Positions 58,671 through 64,000 of a DNA stretch of 64,000 bases are shown here, piece by piece (position 1 is the stretch's first letter; every line of letters begins with the position of its first letter). Origin of the DNA: Halanaerobium salsuginis (GTDB lineage: Bacteria > Bacillota > Halanaerobiia > Halanaerobiales > Halanaerobiaceae); contig NZ_FOTI01000003.1 in assembly GCF_900114545.1 (NCBI RefSeq), positions 1 to 64,000 on the forward strand, written 5' to 3'. The translations under genes and the position numbers were made by a program. The notes beneath the pieces are model-generated. The model was not told the origin of the DNA, made no database searches, and saw only the letters and a program-made list of their open reading frames with translations.

Positions 58671-60626
58671 ATGAAGAAACTTACAATTACAATTGCTTTA
58701 TTACTCGTTGTAGCATTTGCTATGCCAGTATTTGGTGCTTCTTTCTCAGATGTACCTTCTGATCACTGGGCATATAGTGCTATTAACAAACTTGTTGCTG
58801 CTGGTATCGTTGAAGGATATCCAGATGGTGAATTTAAAGGCCAACAATCAATGACTCGTTACGAAATGGCTGTAATGGTTAGCCGTGCTTTAGACAACAT
58901 TGCAGACGAACAAAAAGAAATGGCTGCTGGTTTAACAACTGGTCAGGCAGAAGACGTAACAGCTATTGTTAAAGCCTTAATGGAAAAAAACACAAGTGAA
59001 GAATTTACAGATGCACAAGCTAAAAAAGTTGCTGACATCGTAGATGCTTTAACTTTTGAATTAAAAGCTGAACTTAAAGTATTAGGTGCTAAAGTTGATA
59101 CTTTAGGTAAAGATGTTGACGAAATCAAAGCTACTATAGCTGCTTTAGACGTACCAGAAGATAATATCGAATTCTCTGGTGTAGTTACAACTTATGCTCA
59201 AGTTGGTAGCTATGGTGATGATGATGAGCAAGCTGCAACTGCTGAAGCATTAGCTGATGGCGATGTTTTAGATGCTGACTTATCAAACAATGGTGGTGGA
59301 GATTATGATGATTTCCCTGCTGAACAAGCATTTTATCAAGAAATTGATTTACTGTTAAACGGAAGTTTAAAAGGAATCAATTTTGACTTAGCAGTAGATA
59401 CTATTACTAATGGTTTTACTGACTATGAAGGTTATAACTATGATGATTACACTAAGGTTTTAGGTGAACAGGGTGATGAAAACGGTATCGATATGGATAC
59501 AGCACTTTTAACTATTACTCAAGATAACTGGACTGTAAAAATTGGTGATATGGGTGACTATGATGTAGATGATAGCGCTTATTTCTATGATGTAGAAGAT
59601 GCTGAAGGTATTGAATTCACTGGTCCTGTTTACGGATTTGGTGTTAAAGCTTTTGCTGTTGGTTATGATGATGGTAACTTAGATGAGTTTGCTACTAGTG
59701 ATGACTTATACTATGGTGTTGCAGTTAGTAAAGAATTCATGAATAATACTGTAGTAACTGGTAAAGTCTATCAGGCTGATTTAGACTCTGCTGACGAAAA
59801 GGTTACTGATATTGCAGTTGCAGTTAGTACAGACTTAACTGATTCTTTAACTTTAAGTGGAGAAGCAGTTTATAATGAGCTAGATGAAGCTGATACAGAT
59901 GACAGTATGTTTAAAATAGCTGCTAACTACATTTATACTGATACTCTGAGCTTCAGAGGTAGTTTCCAGACTGTTGGTGATGAGTTTAATGGTGGTGTAG
60001 ACCATTTTGCTGATGTTCAAGCAGATATGGAAGAAGATTATGATTTTGATAAATATACTTTAGGAACTACTTATGTAGTTAATACTAATAATAGTCTTGA
60101 CTTTGATGTAGCTATGGTTAGCTATGATGCTGATACTGCATTTAGTCAAGATTTTGTAGATGATTTAGGTTACAGCAGTGATACTGATGAAGACAAATAT
60201 ATTTATAGTATTGGTTGGAACAATACCTATGGTAAATTTACTAACCATGTTGGTTTAGAATATGTTGAAAATGACTATTATACAGATGAAACTGATGACA
60301 ATACTACAGTAATTGAGTTAGGTACAGTTTATGACTGGACAGCAAAAACTGACTTAAGAGCTAAGATTGTTAACAAAAATGCTGATCTCTATGATAATTC
60401 AGATGTTTGGGATAAAGATATGAACTTCACTTATCTCCAAGCAGGAATTGATCATCAATTAGCTGATAACATTAGCTGGATTACAGATGTACAATACATC
60501 ACTGGTGATGTTGATCAATTGACTAATCATTCAGCTGATGATAGTGTTGATAGCTATGTTGCTAATGGTGACAATGCTGATATCAATGGTAACTTTATTA
60601 CAACTCAGTTATCAGTTAGCTTCTAA
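58671..60626 (+). CDS. SLH-domain outer-membrane porin (OmpM-like)
   Basis: A signal peptide (1-22, ending PVFGAS) is followed by one SLH domain (about 24-70: FSDVPSDHWAYSAINKLVAAGIVEGYPDG in the usual pattern, then MTRYEMAVMVSRAL). A coiled coil (about 75-155) and a large, very acidic beta barrel (about 165-651) ending in VSF come next. This is the OmpM layout, in which the SLH domain binds peptidoglycan and tethers the outer membrane. Codon use looks optimised for high expression. It has its own leader and terminator. Confidence 0.9.
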   Translation: MKKLTITIALLLVVAFAMPVFGASFSDVPSDHWAYSAINKLVAAGIVEGYPDGEFKGQQSMTRYEMAVMVSRALDNIADEQKEMAAGLTTGQAEDVTAIVKALMEKNTSEEFTDAQAKKVADIVDALTFELKAELKVLGAKVDTLGKDVDEIKATIAALDVPEDNIEFSGVVTTYAQVGSYGDDDEQAATAEALADGDVLDADLSNNGGGDYDDFPAEQAFYQEIDLLLNGSLKGINFDLAVDTITNGFTDYEGYNYDDYTKVLGEQGDENGIDMDTALLTITQDNWTVKIGDMGDYDVDDSAYFYDVEDAEGIEFTGPVYGFGVKAFAVGYDDGNLDEFATSDDLYYGVAVSKEFMNNTVVTGKVYQADLDSADEKVTDIAVAVSTDLTDSLTLSGEAVYNELDEADTDDSMFKIAANYIYTDTLSFRGSFQTVGDEFNGGVDHFADVQADMEEDYDFDKYTLGTTYVVNTNNSLDFDVAMVSYDADTAFSQDFVDDLGYSSDTDEDKYIYSIGWNNTYGKFTNHVGLEYVENDYYTDETDDNTTVIELGTVYDWTAKTDLRAKIVNKNADLYDNSDVWDKDMNFTYLQAGIDHQLADNISWITDVQYITGDVDQLTNHSADDSVDSYVANGDNADINGNFITTQLSVSF

Positions 60627-60663
60627 AAACAGTTAAATATTAGCTGAATAACGAAGCTAAAAC

Positions 60664-60695
60664 AACCCGGGGGATTTATCCCTCGGGTTTTTTAT
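60664..60695 (+). terminator. Rho-independent terminator after the SLH porin
   Basis: AACCCGGGGGAT (60664-60675) pairs with ATCCCTCGGGTT (60678-60689) with one G-U, followed by a T-run. Confidence 0.9.
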
Positions 60696-60742
60696 GTCAT
60701 AAGGAAAAATATGTAAAATAATAAAAGGAGGAATTTTTAAAG

Positions 60743-61441
60743 TTGAAGAAAAAAATATTAGTTTTGTTGGTGATGGTTGGGGTTATTCTGGCAGCAACCG
60801 CAAGTGCTGCTGCTTCTGATTGGGAAGTGACAGGTGGTTTTTCAATTATTAATGTAACTTTAGATAAGTGGAATTCTACTATTGATGATCTAAATAGTTT
60901 AGTTGATGGTAATTTTAATGGCCTAATCCCAACTACAAATGTAGATGAAATGGATAATATTGAGAAAGTTCCCATGCTTTCTTTAGGAGCAGAAAAGGCA
61001 TTATCTGATAAATGGTCTGCCAGAATTGAATACGAGTATATTTTTGGAGCTGTAGAGACAGAATTTGAATCTTTTAATGGTGCATCTTATGTAGATAATG
61101 AAGGTGAAATTAAAGTTGATCTGCATGGGATTGCCTTTTTAACTGATTATAGCTTAAATGACAACTGGTCATTGGGTGGTGGAGTAGGTTTTTATAAAGG
61201 AACTAAAAGTAAAAAATTAACTGGTCCTGCTTTTACAGCAGTTGGTTTAGCTGCTGATGAAGATTATGATCTGGATGCAGTTAGCTACAGATTTGGAGTT
61301 AATTATCAAAAAGAAATTTCTACTAACTGGGATTTTAATGCTGGCTTAGATTATCTCTATATGGAACTTGATGATGAAGATGAAGGTAATGTTTACAGTA
61401 AAGGCTTGATTTATAACTTAGCTGTAAGCTATAACTTTTAG
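60743..61441 (+). CDS. Small outer-membrane beta-barrel protein
   Basis: The product is 232 residues. The signal peptide (1-24, ending ATASAAAS) is followed by a beta barrel of about eight to ten strands and a C-terminal aromatic strand (YNLAVSYNF), the signal recognised by BamA. The strands alternate as in OmpW/OmpA-like barrels, for example SLGGGVGFYKGTKS. The exact family is unclear. The start is TTG after AGGAGG. It stands alone between two terminators. Confidence 0.75.
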   Translation: MKKKILVLLVMVGVILAATASAAASDWEVTGGFSIINVTLDKWNSTIDDLNSLVDGNFNGLIPTTNVDEMDNIEKVPMLSLGAEKALSDKWSARIEYEYIFGAVETEFESFNGASYVDNEGEIKVDLHGIAFLTDYSLNDNWSLGGGVGFYKGTKSKKLTGPAFTAVGLAADEDYDLDAVSYRFGVNYQKEISTNWDFNAGLDYLYMELDDEDEGNVYSKGLIYNLAVSYNF

Positions 61442-61444
61442 ATA

Positions 61445-61468
61445 AAAAGCGGCTGTACAGCCGCTTTT
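61445..61468. terminator. Bidirectional terminator between convergent genes
   Basis: A 24-bp perfect palindrome with AAAAGCGGCTG arms ends the + strand barrel gene and the minus strand ccdA gene, with A and T runs on both sides. Confidence 0.9.
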
Positions 61469-61490
61469 ATTTTTGCTTAATAATTTAAGT

Positions 61491-62183
61491 TTAAAGTAAA
61501 AGTCTGTTTAATATTTCCAGATAACCAGTGATCATCAATAGACCAAAAATAATTAACAAAATACCGGTTAATTTTTTAATTAGGGGTAGATACTGGTTAA
61601 ATTTTTTTAATCGTGGCAGCAGTTGTTCCATAAATATAGCAGTTATTAAAAAGGGTATAGCCAGCCCAAGAGCATAAAAGAGCAGCAAGATAGCACCACT
61701 GCTGAGACTGCTTTTGGTGCCAGCTATAATTAAGATTGAACTAAAAATTGGGCCTATACAGGGAGTCCAGCCCAGGGCTAGAATTATGCCCAACAGAAAA
61801 GCTTTCAAATTACCAGTTAAGGAGTCAGGAAGATTAAGTTTTTTTTCCTGATAAAAAGAGCTAACTGTGATTAGACCAGTTAAATGAAGGCCAAAAACAA
61901 TAATTATTAGACCACCCAGGCGGGTTAGTAAAAGCTGGTTGCGCAGTAAAAATTTACCCAATAAAGTAGCAGATAAGCCAAGCAGAACAAAAATAATTGT
62001 AAAGCCAGTAATAAAACTGGCTGCACTAATTAATAAGGTGAGTTTAGCACTTTGTTTTTCTTTTGTGCTGTAATCAGCAACCAAATAGGCCAGATAAGTT
62101 GGAATTAAAGGTAAGATACAGGGAGAAAAGAATGACAAAATACCAGCTGAAAAAGCTGTTAAAAGACTAATGTCAATTGACAC
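61491..62183 (-). CDS. ccdA: CcdA-like thiol:disulfide transmembrane protein
   Basis: The product is 230 residues with six membrane helices. The two redox cysteines lie in membrane helices within FFSPCILPLIPTYLAYL (near residue 22) and GWTPCIGPIFSSIL (near residue 138), the DsbD/CcdA signature. It passes electrons from cytoplasmic thioredoxin to proteins outside the inner membrane. The start is GTG with GAGGTGA upstream. It is the only complete minus-strand gene in the window and has no nearby cytochrome c genes. Confidence 0.92.
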   Translation of the reverse strand: MSIDISLLTAFSAGILSFFSPCILPLIPTYLAYLVADYSTKEKQSAKLTLLISAASFITGFTIIFVLLGLSATLLGKFLLRNQLLLTRLGGLIIIVFGLHLTGLITVSSFYQEKKLNLPDSLTGNLKAFLLGIILALGWTPCIGPIFSSILIIAGTKSSLSSGAILLLFYALGLAIPFLITAIFMEQLLPRLKKFNQYLPLIKKLTGILLIIFGLLMITGYLEILNRLLL

Positions 62184-62221
62184 TTAATCACCTCTTTAAG
62201 TTATATTATTTTGCTAAGCTA

Positions 62222-62250
62222 ATTATACCAGAGAAGCTCTCGTAAGTCTA
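62222..62250 (-). promoter_or_regulatory. Promoter of ccdA
   Basis: On the minus strand TAGACT (plus 62245-62250) and TATAAT (plus 62222-62227) are 17 nt apart, with TGG before the -10 giving an extended -10. Confidence 0.65.
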
Positions 62251-62368
62251 AATAATACCACCAATCTGATTTAAATGGTCTGTAAATAGCTGCTCAAATT
62301 AATGTGAAAATATTCTGTAGAATTATAAAAAAATATTAGATTTTCTTAGCTTAATCTGTCTGCTGATC

Positions 62369-62397
62369 TGGATAATTAGTCTATTTTCTGATATAAT
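62369..62397 (+). promoter_or_regulatory. Promoter of the 62436 gene
   Basis: TGGATA (62369-62374) and TATAAT (62392-62397) are 17 nt apart, and TGA before the -10 makes it an extended -10. It diverges from the ccdA promoter; the gap between them shows nothing else. Confidence 0.6.
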
Positions 62398-62435
62398 AAA
62401 TTTGACTAGATAGAATCAAGAAAGGAGGCAGGCAG

Positions 62436-63404
62436 TTGCAGAAATTTATTGTGTTACTTTTAACTTTAATTTTACTTTTAACAGGTGGAATCAATGTTTT
62501 TGCTGCTGAGCAGGAACAGGCAGCAGAAAAACTTACCGATCAAACCACAGCTGAACTTGACCTGTCTCAAAGTAAAGTTTTTTCTGAAGCAGCCCGGCAG
62601 CAGTTATTAGGTATTGCTTCCCAATATGATAATGAAGATGTTTTTGCTGAACAAAATACTGAGGTAGAAATCGGCAGTAAAGATTTTACTATTATTGAAA
62701 ATCAAATTAAAGATAAACAAAATTTAAATTTATTGACTGACTTAAATTTTAATGCAGATTATTCTAAATCAGTTATTGATAATAAGCTGCAGAGTGAGGC
62801 AGATTTAAAACTTGAATATTCTTTAAACCCGCGTACCTTAATTAGAGCTGGTTATTCAGTTATTAATGAGGAAGGTTGGGATGTACAACGTAATAATTCA
62901 GCTGGCAGCCTGGCTTCAGCTGGTGATAAAACTTATTTTGATGATCTTGAAAGCAGTAAAAGTGTTGGTCTGGCTTATAAAAGTACCGATCGAGTTACTG
63001 TTTCGGCAGATTTTATTGAGAATAATGAGTTTGGTAGTTATTATAATGAAAATCTTGATGTTTACGGTAATTCAACTGTATTTGGTCTTCAATATGATGA
63101 TCCAGGCGGATCTTCAATTAGAGCTAGATATCAGGTTGACCTGGGAGATGATGTGACTCAGAGAATCGCCGGGGTTGATTTTGCTTTTAATAATCTAGCT
63201 ACTTTTAGTGCTTCTTATAAATTACTCGATCCGAAAGCAGTAGAATCTGTTTTAGCAGAAGAAAAAACTGCCTGGGATTTAGGCTTGGGAGTTAATCTTA
63301 ATGATCAATATGGGGTTTCACTTGGTTACGAATTAATTCAAAGTAAAGATCAGTCAGAAGAGCCCGAGAAAAAAATTAAAGCTTCTTTTGAAATAAATTT
63401 CTAA
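62436..63404 (+). CDS. Secreted protein with probable outer-membrane barrel
   Basis: I do not recognise the family. The product is 322 residues. A signal peptide (1-23, ending INVFAAEQ) is followed by an acidic helical stretch, then alternating beta strands (from about 95) such as LKLEYSLNPRTLIRAGYSVI and VDFAFNNLATFSASYKLL. It ends in SFEINF, a C-terminal phenylalanine as in BamA substrates. The start is TTG after AAAGGAGG. The next gene follows after 18 nt, so they form a unit. Confidence 0.7.
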   Translation: MQKFIVLLLTLILLLTGGINVFAAEQEQAAEKLTDQTTAELDLSQSKVFSEAARQQLLGIASQYDNEDVFAEQNTEVEIGSKDFTIIENQIKDKQNLNLLTDLNFNADYSKSVIDNKLQSEADLKLEYSLNPRTLIRAGYSVINEEGWDVQRNNSAGSLASAGDKTYFDDLESSKSVGLAYKSTDRVTVSADFIENNEFGSYYNENLDVYGNSTVFGLQYDDPGGSSIRARYQVDLGDDVTQRIAGVDFAFNNLATFSASYKLLDPKAVESVLAEEKTAWDLGLGVNLNDQYGVSLGYELIQSKDQSEEPEKKIKASFEINF

Positions 63405-63422
63405 AAGGATGGTGGAGTTAAT

Positions 63423-64000
63423 TTGTCACAAACATTAAAAAAATTAATTAGTACACTTTTATTAACAGCCTTAATTTTTACCCCTTTTATGCAGCTTACT
63501 CACGTTCAGGCAGCTGGTATAATACCATTGAGTAAGTTAGGAAGAGTTGAAGAATTACTCTATGGATCTGTTTCAGAAAAACCTATTCTGGAGCGAGTTG
63601 CTGTTATTGAAAAAACAGTTTATAATTCTACACAGTCAGGTTCTATTGTCCAGCGCTCAAATAAAATAATTTCAGATCTTTTAATTACTGATGAAAAATC
63701 TACTTCTTTATTATTTCTTTTAAATACAGTTGAGTGGTCAATTACTGGTGAACTTGGAACTGGTAACTTAATTGATCGGCTAAATAATCTAGAAGAACAA
63801 GTTAGTGGTCAGCGAGCAGATGGACCTCTTAAAACTAGAATTAAGAATTTATATGAACTAACAATTAAAGGCCAGGATCTACCAGTTAAAAAAGTTGAAA
63901 GTATGAATGATCAATTAATTAGAATTAAATTATTAGCAAAAATAAATTCTGGCACAGCTCGTAAAGGCGAAAAAGTACCTTATCAGGTTATGGAAGATAT
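63423..64000 (+). CDS. Secreted protein of unknown function, cut by window end
   Basis: The frame starts with TTG at 63423 after GGTGGAG and stays open for 192 codons to the window end. A signal peptide (about 1-31, with LLLTALIFTPF as its core and HVQAAG at the cleavage site) is followed by a mostly helical region with KLGRVEELLYGSVSEKPILERV, in pieces, and DRLNNLEEQVSG. This pattern of short leucine-rich helices recurs, but I do not recognise the family. It probably forms an operon with the barrel gene upstream. Confidence 0.7.
   Translation, partial: MSQTLKKLISTLLLTALIFTPFMQLTHVQAAGIIPLSKLGRVEELLYGSVSEKPILERVAVIEKTVYNSTQSGSIVQRSNKIISDLLITDEKSTSLLFLLNTVEWSITGELGTGNLIDRLNNLEEQVSGQRADGPLKTRIKNLYELTIKGQDLPVKKVESMNDQLIRIKLLAKINSGTARKGEKVPYQVMED

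Overview
The window looks like chromosomal backbone of a Gram-negative-type (diderm), low-GC, anaerobic halophilic Firmicute, most likely a member of the Halanaerobiales. This is an inference from three things. (1) The gene order argS, pyrG, fba, rho, rpmE, tdk, prfA, prmC, sua5, ywlE-like, upp, wecA/tagO, atp operon, murA, mbl matches the Bacillus/Clostridium layout. (2) The same DNA carries a complete block for lipopolysaccharide synthesis and outer-membrane assembly. (3) AT-rich spacers, strong AGGAGG ribosome sites and many TTG/GTG starts fit this group. Nearly every gene is on the + strand; only a cut-off transposase at the left edge and ccdA near the right end are on the minus strand.

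Layout. 1-280: start of an IS transposase with an unusual structured leader. 469-16248: housekeeping block (flavodoxin-like protein, ywiB-like gene, argS, pyrG, crotonase, an unrecognised cysteine-rich protein, class II aldolase, CaCA exchanger, rho, rpmE, tdk, prfA, prmC, sua5, low-molecular-weight phosphatase, upp, wecA/tagO). 16423-24039: F-type ATP synthase operon with a Na+-type c subunit and a second c subunit that lacks the ion-binding glutamate. 24219-31551: an amino-sugar (probably GalNAc/galactosamine) PTS operon with its own GntR regulator, placed between atpC and murA. 31717-37733: yueI-like gene, murA, a PfkB-like kinase, a CBS protein, a cation antiporter and mbl. 37758-58361: envelope block (S55-type protease, tamB, bamA, ompH, an unknown coiled-coil protein, lpxD, thioesterase, lpxC, fabZ, lpxA, lpxI, lpxB, lptC, lptA, lptB, one lptF/G permease, DUF3084 protein, RNase H-fold protein). 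58671-64000: outer-membrane proteins (SLH porin, two small beta-barrels, a secreted protein cut by the window end) and ccdA.

How the genes work together. LpxA, LpxC, LpxD, LpxI and LpxB make the lipid A disaccharide precursor. LptB, LptF/G, LptC and LptA extract LPS and carry it across the periplasm. BamA, the OmpH/Skp-like chaperone and TamB insert outer-membrane proteins such as the SLH porin, which ties the outer membrane to peptidoglycan. The ATP synthase and two antiporters suit a sodium-based energy economy.

The points most worth a second look are the carboxylate-less c subunit beside a canonical Na+ c subunit, a roughly 200-nt structured leader before the SLH porin gene, an operator-like dyad shared by the GntR gene and the PTS operon, the unknown coiled-coil gene between ompH and lpxD, and two genes that appear to start with ATT. 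No tRNA, rRNA or CRISPR array was seen.
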